NCBI RefSeq assembly: GCF_031755915.1
Contig: NC_083387.1
Coordinates: 20,853,001-20,917,000 of the forward strand
Source of the DNA: Ziziphus jujuba
Taxonomy: Eukaryota; Streptophyta; Magnoliopsida; Rosales; Rhamnaceae
Direction: 5' to 3'
Length of the DNA stretch: 64,000 nt
Shown here: piece by piece, positions 39,793 through 52,502 of the stretch
Position numbering within the stretch: position 1 is the stretch's first letter
Layout: each line of letters begins with the position of its first letter
Made by a program: the position numbers and the translations under genes
Notes under the pieces: generated by a model
Databases searched by the model: none
Told to the model about the DNA's origin: nothing
The model's input: only the letters and a program-made list of their open reading frames with translations

Positions 39793-42784
39793 GTTTTAGA
39801 CCATAGAGAGACTTCTTTAGCAGACATACTAACTCTCCACCCTTTCTAGTCACTTCATATCCCTCTGGTTGCTTCATGTAAATAGTTTCTTCCAAATCCC
39901 CATGAAGAAAAGCAGTCTTTACATCCAATTGTTCTAATTCCCAATCAAAATGTGTAACCAAAGAGAGAATGATTTGAATGGTAGTATACTTGACCACAGG
40001 TGAGAAGATTTCATTGTAATCCACACCTTCAACCTGGGTAAACCCCTTTGCTACCAACCTTGCCTTGAATCTCACTAGATCTAACTTAGTCAACCCCTAC
40101 TTGACTTTATAAATCCATTTACAATCAACAACTCTTTGTTTTGAAGGAGCCAACCCCAGATCCCATGTATGATTGTCATGAAGTGACTGCATTTCCTCAT
40201 CCATTGCCTGCTTCCACTTTGCTAATTCTGAGGACTTCATAGCTTCTTTATAATTCTGAGGTTCATTATCAGAGAACTTTTGAAATCCAACTAAAGCATA
40301 TGCAATAAAATCTGCATAGCTGTATTTCTTATTTGGAATAATCCTCCTTCTAGCTCTATCTCGAGTCAATAGGTATCCTGGTGATGCAATGGTTCTTGAA
40401 GGTGAAGAAAGCTGTTGTTTTTGCCTTTCTTCATCTAAACCTGATTCTGAACACTCAGGAGTTCCATGAACTTCAGCTTCTGGCATTGGTTCCTTCAATG
40501 CACTTTCTTCATTGTCTTGAAAATCAATTTCAGGCATTACTAAGCCCATTTGCCTTGACATTTTTTGTTGTTGTTCACTCTCAGTACCTACATTGTTAAT
40601 GTTCTTACAAGGCATAATATTCTCATTAAAAATGACATCTCTACTAACCATGACCTTAAAACCACTTCTATCCTTAATCCAGAGCCTATAGCCCTTAACA
40701 CTTTAAGGATATCTGAGAAAAACACATTTGATGCCTTTAAGTTCTAGCTTACCTTCTTACTGATGTGCATATGCTGCACATCCAAACACTCAAATTATCA
40801 TAATTTGGCAACTTTCCAGACTAGACATACTCAGGTGTCTCAAAATTCAAAGCAGTTGATGGTGGCAAATTAACAAGATACATAGCAGTCATAACTGCTT
40901 CACCCCAAAACAACTTTGGCAAGCCAGATGACACTAGCATACATCTTACCTTATCAAGCAAGTTTCTATTCATCCTCTCAGCAATACCATTTTGCTAAGG
41001 GGTATGCTTGACAGTTCTGTATCTCACAATTCCTTGAGTCTTACAGAAATTATCAAACTCCCTATTACAGAACTCAAGACCATTGTCTGTTCTTAAAGCC
41101 TTTACTGTCCTGTTTACTTGTTTTTCAACAAGCAGTTTCCACTCCTTAAATTTATTGAAGGCCTCATCTTCAGACTTCAATAAAATGACCCACACTTTCC
41201 TAGAATGGTCATCTATAATAGACATGAAGTATCTGTTTTCACTTTGAGTAGAAACTCTAGCAGGACCCCAAAGATCAGCATGAACATAATCAAGCACAGC
41301 TTTGGCTCTATTTGAACTCAAGTTAAAACTGAGTCTATGTTGCTTACCTAAAATGCAATTTTCACAAAAGTCTAATTTGCTTATCTGATCCTTACCAAAA
41401 ACATGTTGCTTATTCAGATAATACATGCCTTTTTCACTTATATGGCCTAATCTATTATGCATAGCAGAGTGTTATCCACAGAAGTGTGAATTGAAGCATT
41501 ACAAGAATCAAAAATAGCCTCACCAAGCAAAATATACAGACCATTTTTCTTAATACCTTTAAAAGCAACAAAAAAGCCTATTGAAATCCTCATTTTTCCA
41601 TTTTCAGTTTTAGTGGTATAACCAACATCATCAAGCATTCGAAGGGAAAATAAATTTCTCCTTAAACCAAGCACATATCTAACTGAATTTAGAGTCTTAA
41701 TAGCACCATCATCAAGTTTAAATTGAACATTACCTATACCAACAACTTTACAGGAATGATCATCACCAAGAAGAACTTGTCCTCCTTCATATTCCTTATA
41801 AGACTGAAAAACATCAAGTATAGGACTCATATGAAATGAGCATCCTGAGTCTAAAACCCATTCAGTCTTATTTTGTTCAGCATCAGCCACAAGAACCTCA
41901 CCAGAATCTTCACTCGAGGTGACAGCAGCAAAATCACCACTCTCCTGACTCTTACTTTTGTCATCTCTCTTCTTCTTGTAGCAGAATTTCATTATATGAC
42001 CTTCCCTCTTATAGTAATAACACTTTCGACCTCTAGTTCTAGACTTAGATCTAGAATGGTCTCTACTTTTGGCTCTAAATTCAGAACTACCAAAGTTTCT
42101 TGTTTGGCTTCTTCCTCGAGCATTAAGCCCTTCACCCTTAGACTCAGATTTCATTTCTATGTCCCTAGATTTTAATGAACTTATCACCATATCTAAAGAC
42201 AAGAAATCACGGCCATACTTTATGGCATTCTTGACTTCTCTATAAGATTCAGGTAAAGAATTTAACAAAATCACAGCATTGTGTTCATCACTAAAAGTGA
42301 CTTTACAATTTGCAGGATCAAGTATTATTCGATTAAACATGTCAAGATTAGAGTCTAAATCTTTATTGGTGTCCATCTTAAAACCAAAGAACTACTCAAG
42401 CAAAAGAATACGATCAGGTAAAGACCTTACCAGATACAATTGTTCCAGTTTATGCCACATTTCAGAAGTGGTGGTTACCTCATCTACCTTTCTTAGCACA
42501 CTGTCTGACAAGTGAAGAATGATCGTACTTAGAGCAATCTCATCCATCTCCAATTTCTTATTTTCTGAAAGATCTGCAGACAATGTTCCATCTATGGCTC
42601 TTGCTACCTTCATCTAGACAAGGACAGCCTTCATTTTCTTCCTCCAAAGCAAGAAATCCCCTTTGCCATTGAAGATCTCCACCTCAATCTTCGAGGCCAT
42701 TTTTGATCAAATGAAGTTGCACAATTCTTGATAAAGAATCTTCACCAACTTTCCCAAAAGACTAAGAGCCAAGCTCTGATACCA

Positions 42785-42991
42785 CTACAATTATTATTGG
42801 TAAGATAGTGATAAACCTCCAAACTTTGAACAAGAGGAAGAATTTGGGAGAGCCATAGAAGATAATTTGTCATCTTTAGTTCTATTGATACTAAACTTAA
42901 GCATTGAAAGATGGTTGGATACCAAATGTAGGTTCTATTGGAAACTACGAAGAGGGAGAAGACATGTTCGTGTTTGTGGTTGTAACGTTAA
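42785..42991 (-). pseudogene. Copia-A leader and N-terminal gag piece
   Basis: Minus-strand translation at about 42905-42795 reads TKMTNYLLWLSQILPLVQSL and EVYHYLTNNN, the usual N-terminal part of a copia gag. The remainder of the gag domain is at 38242 and below. Between them lies copia-B. The stretch nearest the primer site is untranslated leader. Confidence 0.7.
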
Positions 42992-43003
42992 GCTCTGATA
43001 CTA
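42992..43003 (-). other. Copia-A primer binding site
   Basis: Minus strand TAGTATCAGAGC, one base off the initiator-Met-tRNA complement, directly adjoining the 5' LTR. Confidence 0.8.
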
Positions 43004-43266
43004 TGATAAAGTTTAGAGTTTTGGTGGAACCTGTTTCTCATTCTCATTGATGTATAAGTAATTTATACAAACAAGAATTATAGTACAAAAGGATATAAAG
43101 ATATACAAGATAACTGATTGACGTCCATGATATACGGCATCAATTGAATGGAATAATTACAAATGACCAATTTGAATTTAATAATCCCACTATAAGATAG
43201 GAATCTTCCCTCCATACGGTAAGTGTCTTGAAATATTAAAGGTTGAATAATATATTTCCTTTAACA
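43004..43266 (-). repeat. Copia-A 5' LTR (263 bp)
   Basis: Partner of 6951-7206; both contain TTTAGAGTTTTGGTGGAACC and GATGTATAAGTAATTTATAC. It is followed at 43267 by ATCCA and the resumed 3' flank of DUF241 copy 1. Confidence 0.85.
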
Positions 43267-44500
43267 ATCCATACTTCTATATCAGAAAGATATAAACTTG
43301 TATTTACACATAGCAAATAAAGTTACTTTTGGTCCTACTTGTAATTCATTTTTAGCATTCCAATTTAGACCTCAATATTGTGACATGATGTTTCACCTTT
43401 GTCTTTTTTTTTTTCTTTTCATTATTTCAAATTTTCGTTTTTCATCCTATGCATCAATATACATGCTCTCACAAAATAACTAGTCAAATTGAATTTTTAT
43501 TTTGTTCAGCTAGGTTTGTGAAAAAATAGGACACTAGTTTGGAAACTAAAATTGAGCATTGAAATAGTTAACCTCAGAAAAATAAACACTTAGATAAGAT
43601 AAAAATTGATTTCTTAGCAAAAAAATTAAAGCAACAAATTATAATTGACTAAACAAAACAGAAAAACTTTAGGCTCTATTTGGTATGGCTTTTTTTTTTT
43701 TTTACTTAAACGCTCTACTGAAATGTCAAAAGTTCTTTTATCAAAAAATAGAGATATTTGGCAAAAGTTAATAAGTACTTATTGATCAAAAAATGAGCTT
43801 TTCTAAGTTTTTTTAGAGAAGCCTAAATTTTGAGCTTCTCTTCTTTTACCTTATATGAAAATTTAGTAAGTATTTAATACAGTTTAATGAGCATTTAAGC
43901 AGCTTTTTTATTTACAACCAAACATTTATTAGTTTTTAATAAAAATAATTTTTTAAAAAGATTTATTATACAAAGCTCTACAAACTAAAGTGCTATTTTC
44001 ATCAGATATACCAAATGAATCCTTAATCAATTGAAAGAATATTAAATATTCCAAAACTAACCTCATGAGGCATGTTTTAAAAATATTATAAAGAATTCTC
44101 AACAAATGGTGGTGTACACAGATCTTGCCTTCTCCATCAACAACAATGGTGATAATTATTAGGACTTGAACAATTAATATAGTTTTGTCATATGTGCCAC
44201 ACTCGCAAATAATAAAAATATAATTAATCAAAATTAAAATTAAGGGGAAAAAAAACTTACCAATTAATCATAAAGACAAGGTCAACACTTTTTGGATCTT
44301 TCACCTCTTGGGGAGGCAGGCTGAAAAGGACAGACTGAAACTTCCTTCCTTTGTCTGGAACGATATTATCATTTCAATGCCACTCATGCATCATTAATTG
44401 TTGTGTTGCATGTGTTAAACTAAATAATGAGATGCGAAAATTGTGGTAGGGAGACATCACATAAACAACATGATATATACTATGACATTTAAATAATGTC
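43267..44500. other. Displaced 3' flank of DUF241 copy 1; intergenic
   Basis: No gene. CATACTTCTATATCAGAAAG and GATATAAACTTGTATT correspond to the 3' flanks after copies 2 (about 45570) and 3 (about 53410). Further shared landmarks include an ACCTCAGAAAAATAAAC-like box (43570) and CAGATCTTGCCTTCTCCATC (44119), which recur after copies 2-4. The duplicated unit is therefore more than 1 kb longer than the gene. Confidence 0.65.
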
Positions 44501-44683
44501 TAAGTCAAAAACATTTTCATGTTAGTTTCATTGATTTTTGAAGAGGATGAGATTCCTATTGTCTCCCTTCCCTGTAATATATATAAAGAAGGTTGCCGAT
44601 GGCAATTATAGGCAATAACTGGACTCCATTGAAAATTGAACTACAAGAATTCTCCCCCCTCCTTCTTGTGTTAGGAAACTAAA
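44501..44683 (+). promoter_or_regulatory. Promoter block of DUF241 copy 2
   Basis: Contains TTAGTTTCATTGATTTTTGA, GAGGATGAGATTCCTATTGT and TATA-like AATATATATAAAG (44576-44589), then a short leader to the ATG at 44684. Upstream, GGGAGACATCACATAAACAA (44450) also recurs before the other copies. Confidence 0.65.
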
Positions 44684-45515
44684 ATGGCATCTTACCATGT
44701 TCGCTCTAACAGCTTGCCCTCCAGGCCACACCCAATCATCCCTGAATTCGAAAATAAATTGTGCAAATTGTGGGCTTCTGAAGCTGCTTCTTCATCAGCA
44801 TCAACCTCAATTAGCTACAAATTGAGTGGACTTCAAGATCTGCATGATTGCGTTGATAGGTTGCTTTTGCTACCACTCGACCAACAAGCCTTATCTCAAG
44901 AGAATAATGAGAAATTGGTTAATAAGATCTTGGATGCATCTCTTAGACTCTTGGATGTGTGCAACATAACTAGGGATGCCTTGTTGCAAACAAAGGAATT
45001 TACACAGGAACTTCGATCAACTATCCGCAGACAGCGAGGTGGTAAAATTGAGTTGTCAAGTGAGGTTAAGAAATTCTTAACCTCTAAGAAAGTGGTGAAG
45101 AAGGCAATTCAAAAGGCTATTGTTGATCTAAAGGGAATTGAAAGTGGATGCACCTTCAGTCCCTTGAACAAGGACAATGAGACTATTGTAATGTTGAGGG
45201 AGGTTCAAGCAACCACTTTTGCTGTATTTGAAGCATTGTTGTCCTTCATTTCGAGGACAAAGTCACAACCGAAGCCTAGTGGATGGTCCTTCATTTCCAA
45301 CATAATGCGCCACAATAGGATCGAGGAAGACTCTCAACTAAATGAATTTGCAGTGGCAGATGCTGCAGAAATCTATTAACTTGGTTGTTGAGAATGCACA
45401 AAACCAGCTTGAAGCATTGGAATTGTGCACTCAAGATCTTGAAGAAGGTCTGGAGAGTCCATTTAGGCATATGATCAAAACCAAAGTCTCCCTTCTGAAC
45501 ATCTTCAACCACTAG
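44684..45515 (+). pseudogene. DUF241/BPS1-like gene, copy 2, C-terminally frameshifted
   Basis: The open frame runs 231 codons from MASYHVRSNSLPSRPHPIIP to FAVADAAEIY, then stops at 45379. DUF241 landmarks are present: GLQDLHDCVDRLLLLPL, DASLRLLDVCNITRDALLQT, the basic RRQRGG stretch, ELSSEVKKFL. Compared with copies 3 and 4, a short segment (LKWFICLSRKKSNN in copy 3) is missing at 45370; beyond it the family tail (NAQNQLEALELCTQDLEEGL, TKVSLLNIFNH) continues in another frame to a TAG at 45515. The product would lack the last ~45 residues of a 277-residue family member. It could still be expressed as a shortened protein. Function of the family is unknown. Confidence 0.8.
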
Positions 45516-46200
45516 CTAGAAAAAAATGATTCAGTATCATGAGCATCCAAAATTTTGTAGATCGAGCTATTCATACTTGTATATTATGAACAAGATATAA
45601 ACATGTATTGATATCTATTACAAATACCAAATAAATTTGCTTTTAGAACAAACATTTGTGCGATCATATAGTTTACTTCTCATCAAGAGCATTCAAATTT
45701 ACAGCTCAAATGTCAAATTATATTTCACTTTCTTTCTTCACCTTGCCCTTTTTTGAGTTTAGAAATAACGTTAGTTGTTACACCCTGTGCATTAACATAT
45801 AATTGTTTTCATTTAGATAATAGTCTAATACATTTTTTCTTTTTGGTTCAACTAGTTTGATTGAACACAGCACACGAGTTGGGAATTAAAAGTGAATCAT
45901 TCAAATGTACTTGGATGAGATGAAAATTGATTCTTCTGTAAAAGTTAAAAGGAGTAGCTAATTCTAATTTACTAAGCCAAAACACAAAGACTTCATTCAG
46001 TTAAAGTGCAGATCTTGCCTGCTTCATTAATCATCAATTAGTATGGTTCATGAGTTGTTTAGCTGGTTGAGGAGAAGCATTTCCTGCATATCTCCATAAG
46101 TTTAGATCTAAGTCCATGCATTACTAATTATTTATTCAATATGAAGTGGATGAGATTCCTTATGTCTAGTTCCACATCATGATACTGATACGCCAATATT
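45516..46200. other. 3' flank of DUF241 copy 2 with a promoter-block remnant
   Basis: The 3' flank resembles those of copies 1 and 3. At about 46140-46170 the phrase ATGAAGTGGATGAGATTCCT followed by TATGTCTAG is a remnant of the DUF241 promoter block without a following gene. A lost array member is possible. Confidence 0.45.
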
Positions 46201-47569
46201 ATTAATTGATGAAAGCAAGAAAAGGAAAAAAAAAAAATATATATATATATATAATATTGTATATATTTGCATATGGAAGGTCAATAAACATAAGCAATTG
46301 CCACTAGACCATTGGGAACTATATATAAATGCATAGTATAATATTTTAATCTGATAACCCAGGAATTTTACGATCTAATATGGGAAGCACATTGTGGGAA
46401 GACATAGCTTGGACAATTCTTAGTTAGCAATTGATTTTAAATCAAAATTATGCTAACAATCATTCTTATGAAAAGATTGCCAGAGATTTTCTTGTCCCCT
46501 GCACCGTTCGATTTTCTCTACAATTGCTTGTATTTGTTTTAACTCAAAGCCTTTATTTTCTATAGTCATAAAAAATAATGGTCTTGATCTATGACTCAAT
46601 CAATATTTAATAGTAGTTACATATGTTACAAGAGAGTAAATATGAAGCTTTATGGTCTGTTCGATTAAAATTCATAACAAAACTTTATAATAACTTTATA
46701 ATTGAAAGGATAGGTGCTGCAAATTTTTTTTAAAAAAAATAAATGGTAAAAACATAAAAAATAAATGAAAGAAAATAATAAAATTAAAAATAAAAGAAGT
46801 GCTTATCCCGAAATTCCACCCCTTTTTGGTTCCCACAAAAAGTAAAAAGAAAAAAGAAATTAAAAAAAAGCATATATTACAAATCAATAAATAAATCTAT
46901 ATAATATATAAAAGAAGAAGCGTATATGCTCCGTATTAGTATATCTTTTTTCCAAATTCCTTCAAAAAGCACTATTTTTATTTTTACTTTATTTTATTTA
47001 TTATTTATTATTTATTATTTATTATTTATTATCTTATCTTTTATGAATATAACCAAATATATATAAAATTAATTTTGATATAAATATCCATAACCATCAA
47101 ACAATTGTTAAAATTACATATGGTAATAATTTTGAAATAAATTGAAAATAAATAAAATATTTGACTTTGTCTTATTTATCAAATATATATTTATAGCCTA
47201 ATTATGGCCTAATTAGTATGCATATATACTATAACATATATCATAACGAAATTATATGTATATGGCCTAATATATATATATATATATATATGTCTTAATA
47301 TATATTATAACCGAATTATGGGCAAAGTATATACTTATATATTATAATGGAATTATGACCTAGTATATATTTTAATAATGCCTATTTAAAAATTTAAAAA
47401 ATAAAATAAAGAAATTAACTACTAATAAAAAAAATATTGACATATTTAATTAACTCTAAAACTATTTAAATTTTAGAAAATGTTGATTTTTTTATTTTAT
47501 TATATAATAAAAGATGTTCTTTTTATTAAATATATTTCAAATAGAAATGCCATATACTAATATATATTC

Positions 47570-47611
<42 letters not shown>

Positions 47612-49633
47612 AATAAATGGAATTTCAATATTCTAATATATAGATTTCAATTATAAAATTGATTTTTTTATTTAGTATCCTTAAAATATATATAATCATA
47701 AATAAATTAATAATAAAATTGATATCTTTATTTGGTTTCTTTTTTAAATTTTAAAAAATAAATTTAAAAACATGTACGTAAAAAAAGATTTTCTTATTAT
47801 TAAAATATTTTACATAATAATTACATAAACTAATATATGTTCATATATAGATACGTAATAAATAGAATTTCATTATAAAAAAATAGTATTAAAATGTAGT
47901 AATTAATAATGAGATTGATTTTCTTACCAATAAAATTATGGTGAATAATGCATTTTTTTTTATATTTTCTAAAAAATGCTTAAGATGTATTTATATATAT
48001 AAATATATATATATATATATTAACAATGGAAACAAACACTTAAAATTTTGATAATATTAATATATAATAATCTTAAATGATAATAATAATAATTAATTTA
48101 TTAATTAAACTATATTATGAGTATTTAATATATGGAAATAAATTATTTGCAAGGAATCAAAATACGTTTGAATTTAAATTTAAATTTTATAGATGAAAAA
48201 TATTATTTAAATACATTTGAATTTGAATTAAATTATATAAATGAATTTGAATTTAAATTACATAAATAGAAAAAATTAGATAGGAAAATTCCATATATGA
48301 AAAACATTATATCAGTAAATATTTTTTTAATTTGAATTTTATGATTATATAGTATTTTATGTAGATGTCAAATTTATAATTTTTAATAAACTTTTTATAG
48401 TATAGATTGAAAAAAAAATCAAATGTGCTTAATAACAATAAAATTTTAAAATAAGCTTTTAAATATAATTAATTATTATAAATTATTTTTAAAATTATCT
48501 ATGATAATTAGATATAACATGCATCGCACGGGGATAAATGCTAATATATTTAAAAAGTGGGTTATAAAAGAAGATTCAAGTTCTATTTTTTATTTCAACA
48601 TTCAGAAAGTGCAAAAAAATTTGAGATTTAAAAGCCAAAGTGCCAAAAAAGAAAACAATCAAAGATCAAAAATGTAAAAACTTTATAATTGGAAGGATAG
48701 ATGCTAAAAACCGAAAAAAAAAATTACAATAAATAATAAATAAAAATAACACAAACGAAAAATAAAAGCTTCTTGTGGTATAGAAATGCTAAAAAAATCG
48801 TTGGAAAGCCTATTGAATATTATAGATTAATTGATCTGCCTCATCCCAAAAAAAAAAAAGGAGCAGGAAAAAAAATAAATTCACAAACTTGATGAACCCT
48901 ATCAAGTTCATCAAAGATTTTTTTTTTTTTTATTTGTGCTCTAAGATGTTCTTTTGTCGTTGTTATTGTTGTGTTTTCGTCCTTTTGAATTTTGTTTAGA
49001 TGCTGGATATGGTCAATATCTTATCCCTTCCACCTACCTTGAGCTAGTCTCATAATCTCCTTGGATATCAAGAATATCAAATTTATTTGTGCGCTGAAAG
49101 ATAAAGGGTAAAAAAAATTTATAAAAAAAAGTAAAAAAAAATTAAAGAAAAAATAAAACGTGAGTATTAATTTGGATAGGATTATAACCATTAGGAAGAT
49201 TAACGAGTAATTTGATTATTTGTTCCTCTAAACGTGTGTTTTTGTCACTTGGAACGGAAACAGAAATCAATAAGAATGACAATAAATATCAAATCTGTCA
49301 AGATTCCAATTGTCTCCATGAAATTATAAACAAACGCTGGTCATAATTATAACCAAACTAGTGGACTCACCTTTGATCACATAAGGAGCTTCACCAATAA
49401 AATATATGCTGCTTCATTAAGGAAACAAAAATTTTCCATATCAATTTTATAAAGAAAGAACGAATTGTTAGAGAAAAATATAAATAAAATGAAAATCTAC
49501 CTTCTATTAGCTTACACTTTTAGAATCAGTAGTAATTTAACGGATCTTCCATTTCAAGGGAAGCTTGTTATCAACAGTATAGAATGGCATTCCATATTTC
49601 TTGTTTGGAACTAGACAGTGTCACTGCCACTCA
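46201..49633. other. AT-rich non-coding DNA with simple repeats
   Basis: No gene seen. Simple repeats: a 7-bp ATTTATT run (about 46990-47030), TA runs (about 47270-47290, 47998-48020) and a TA-then-TG run (about 47570-47611). A short phrase CTTTATAATTG-AAGGATAG-TGCT occurs at about 46690 and again at 48680, and CATCGCACGGGG at 48531 resembles a transposon end. An undefined non-autonomous element between them is possible. Confidence 0.4.
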
Positions 49634-52206
49634 TGTAACACCCCATCCCGAAGTACGCTGAAAATTTCTCAAGTCCACCGAAGTTGATCGAGGTTGACCA
49701 TTATTGACCAAGAAGGATCAAAATTTGACTTTTTGACTCGGCAAGAATTCTAGGTTGACCAAGGCACCATTGCGAAGTACGCATCGACCCAAGTTTGTAG
49801 ACTAGTAGCACGTCGAAAACGAAGCTACGATTTAAAAGTTATGAGCAAAACAAATTGAGGTTTCGAACTGTCCGAGAGTGCTATAGTTGAATTTTTATTA
49901 TTGTGAAATTGAGCATTGACTCATGCATGTTTATGAATTACTCATCAATACGAGTTTATAGACTAACGGCACACCTAATTTGGATATTTTGTTGAAAAGT
50001 TATGGACCTGCAAAGTTTTCCAAATATCATATTATTTTAACATTATTTTTAAATATGTGAACCGTGTATGCCACATGTCAGTGGCTGGCCAACTCGTGAG
50101 TGCACAATGGCACCCACGGGGGCTATTTTCACTAGATGAGAGAAAGGGGAGGAAAGGGAGGAGAGAGAAATAGGGGGAAGGACCGACCACCACCGGTTGG
50201 CCACCCTCCCGCCACCGTTAAGCGTCATTGCGCCGCCCCACCATGAAGCCAACCTGAAAACCAGTAGACTACTCAAAATCACGGCCAGATCGTAGGCGAA
50301 GCACCCAGATCTGGGTGTTTTTTGGCAAGTGGCCCATTTCCTTCTCCGATCGATTTATCCCAAACCAGATCTCCGTTTGCCTCACCATCGGTCCCATTGG
50401 TTCACCCATCCTTTGATTCCAGCGAGTTCCTGATCACACCACCTACCCTTCCCCACTAATTTAACCTCCATGAATCCAAATCCAAGGTCCTTTTCCCCCA
50501 ATTCTTGACGATTTATGAGATCCGATGACATTAAGTCTGAGAACTTTTCCGCAAGATCTCGGCCACCACAGGTCCGATCTCTTGAAGGTAAGACCTGATC
50601 TGTAATCTTTACGTCGTAAGCTTTGATTCGGTATATTGTTTATGAATTTTGTATACCATTTGTGTTAATTCCCCAGGTATCTGTATTATTTACCTGAATA
50701 AAATATTAGTTTACTTGATCTTGTATAATATTGATATTTTAGGAGTACGTGTGGGTCGTGTGACTGATCATGTGAAGGATCTTGATTGAATTGTGTGCTC
50801 GATGTGAGTGACCCACCTTCAAAGTTATTTTGAGTTGGTAAATTATATATATTTTGTGTTGATTATATATTTGGAAATTATATTTCATGTGTTAAATGTT
50901 TAGTAAATTTCTATTTGAAATTTTGATGCCGAAATTGAATGAATTAAAAATAGTTGTGCATTAAGAAATGTTTTGATTTTTGAGAAATTATGAATTTAAT
51001 TTTATTAAATTATTGCAGAAGTAAGTTGTGGATTAATTATATTTGATAAAAAATTTTTCTGTGGAATTATGCATTGCGAGTTTTATTACGATTTTAATGT
51101 AATTTTATTTAAATTGATTTCTTTGAGAAATTGAGGAAATATATTATTTGGAATTATTATGCTTTAAAAATATTTTATTTAAGTATTTGATTATTGATGG
51201 AGTGTCAATCACTGGTTTTAAGTGATGAATTTTTAAGGATGATTAAAAGAGAAATGTGAAAATGTTATGGGTTTAAAGGTGATGTGAACCAACGGATTTA
51301 AAAAGTGGAATTTAAGAGATTTCAATATTTAAAAATATAATGATTTAGGATTTTTAGACGCATTTATATAGTATTGATGTTCTGTACTATATTTACAGTA
51401 CAAAACACTAGTACTGCATGATTAGTGCACATGATTAGGCCATTGGACCTAAGGACTGACCGGGTATAATGCATAGTGAGCATCAGCCACCCCCTCCATG
51501 GTCAGGATGATTATTGATAGCATCGACCCAGTGGACACCATGGTAACCGGATGCAAGTTCTCTTTTAACCTCCCCGTTAGGCGGTGTTTTGGGACACTGG
51601 GCTCCGTCGGGCATCACTGATATATAGTATGGTGCGTCAGAAAATTCTCGATATGATTTTCAAAACAAAATATTTTAAAATCGTATTTAAAATGTGTTAA
51701 ATGGTGTTTTTATAATTTATTTCAATTGATGATTCAAAAATGCATTTTTACCTTGATTTTACTATTTAAATCGATTTGGTATTTTAAAACAAATTTTATT
51801 ACATTTTACCACTTATTTCAAATAAATGTTTAAATTGATCTAAATATTTCTTTGATTATTTCATTGATTTAATTAGTAAATTTTATAATGAGTTTATTTT
51901 TGTTTTTATGCCAAATTCCCTTAATATAAGTTTAATTTTTTTGTAAATCTTTGATGCTCTGTATACTTTACTTCACTTATTCCCTGTTGTTATTTAAAGT
52001 GCTGGAAATTGTGGAATCAAATTGTAGTAAGGTGGGAGGAATAAGATGGTGCTTATAGAAGTGTGTTTTCTATGCAGGAAATTTTAAGATAAGTTCAACC
52101 CTTAGGGAAGATTCTGCTGAACTTTCCATAGGAAGGTTCGGTAGGGTTTCTCTGGGATCAGGGTTTATCTAAGGTTCCAATGAAGAATTTTGAATAAGTC
52201 CTGACA
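49634..52206 (+). mobile_element. Solo gypsy LTR (2573 bp) in DUF241 copy-3 promoter
   Basis: Starts TGTAACACCCC and ends GTCCTGACA, with no gag-pol or second LTR. Its first 350 bp share a layout with the gypsy LTR at 20525 (TTGACCA repeats, a GTACCATTG-like box, a CATCGA-CAAGTT-TAG box, GGCACG), so it belongs to a related family; orientation plus. Flanks are ACTCA (49629-49633) and ACTTG (52207-52211), an imperfect duplication. The site is confirmed by comparison: TGCCACTCA before it and TGCTTCATAAATT after it correspond to one continuous stretch upstream of copy 2 (44377-44400). Confidence 0.75.
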
Positions 52207-52502
52207 ACTTGTGCTTCATAAATTTTAGTATTTGATGCATATTACTAAAAGTAAATAATGAGATGCATGAATAATAGTTGGGAGACACAGCATAGACAAC
52301 ATAATACTATAGTTTCATAGTATCTAAATTAGAGACATGTTACTTTCATTGAAAATTGAGCAGGATGAGATTCCTTTTTGTTCCTCTTACCTGCTATATA
52401 TATATAAAGTAGATGCTAATACTAAGTATGGGCAAATCCTAGATTCAATTGAAAGAAATCCAATTGGGAATACTATTCTCCTTCCGGTGGTAGGAAGCAA
52501 AA
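52207..52502 (+). promoter_or_regulatory. Promoter block of DUF241 copy 3
   Basis: AAATAATGAGATGCATGA, TTGGGAGACACAGCATAGAC, ACATGTTACTTTCATTGA, GCAGGATGAGATTCCTTTTT and TATA-like TATATATATATAAAG (52395-52409) precede the ATG at 52503. Everything upstream of 52207 is displaced by the solo LTR. Confidence 0.65.

Larger units (their letters stand above)
38250..42784 (-). pseudogene. Copia-B internal domain, LTR-less, inserted in copia-A gag
   Basis: Runs from a primer binding site at 42784-42773 (minus-strand TGGTATCAGAGC) through gag, protease, integrase and RT, ending mid-RT near 38250. Gag starts at about 42700 (MASKIEVEIFNGKGDFLLWR). The zinc knuckle near 42000 reads CYYYKREGHIMKFC, with the second Cys changed to Tyr. 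The protease box EWVLDSGCSFHMSP is intact (about 41860). Integrase: HNRLGHISEKGM then CENCILGK, VHADLWGPAR, RTDNGLEFCN (40995-41462). [22 protein letters not shown] and LLYVDDMLLSGP near 38600, both Asp present. No LTR lies at either end: copia-A gag sequence abuts it on both sides. A solo-LTR-like element interrupts its RT at 38742-39792. Confidence 0.85.
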
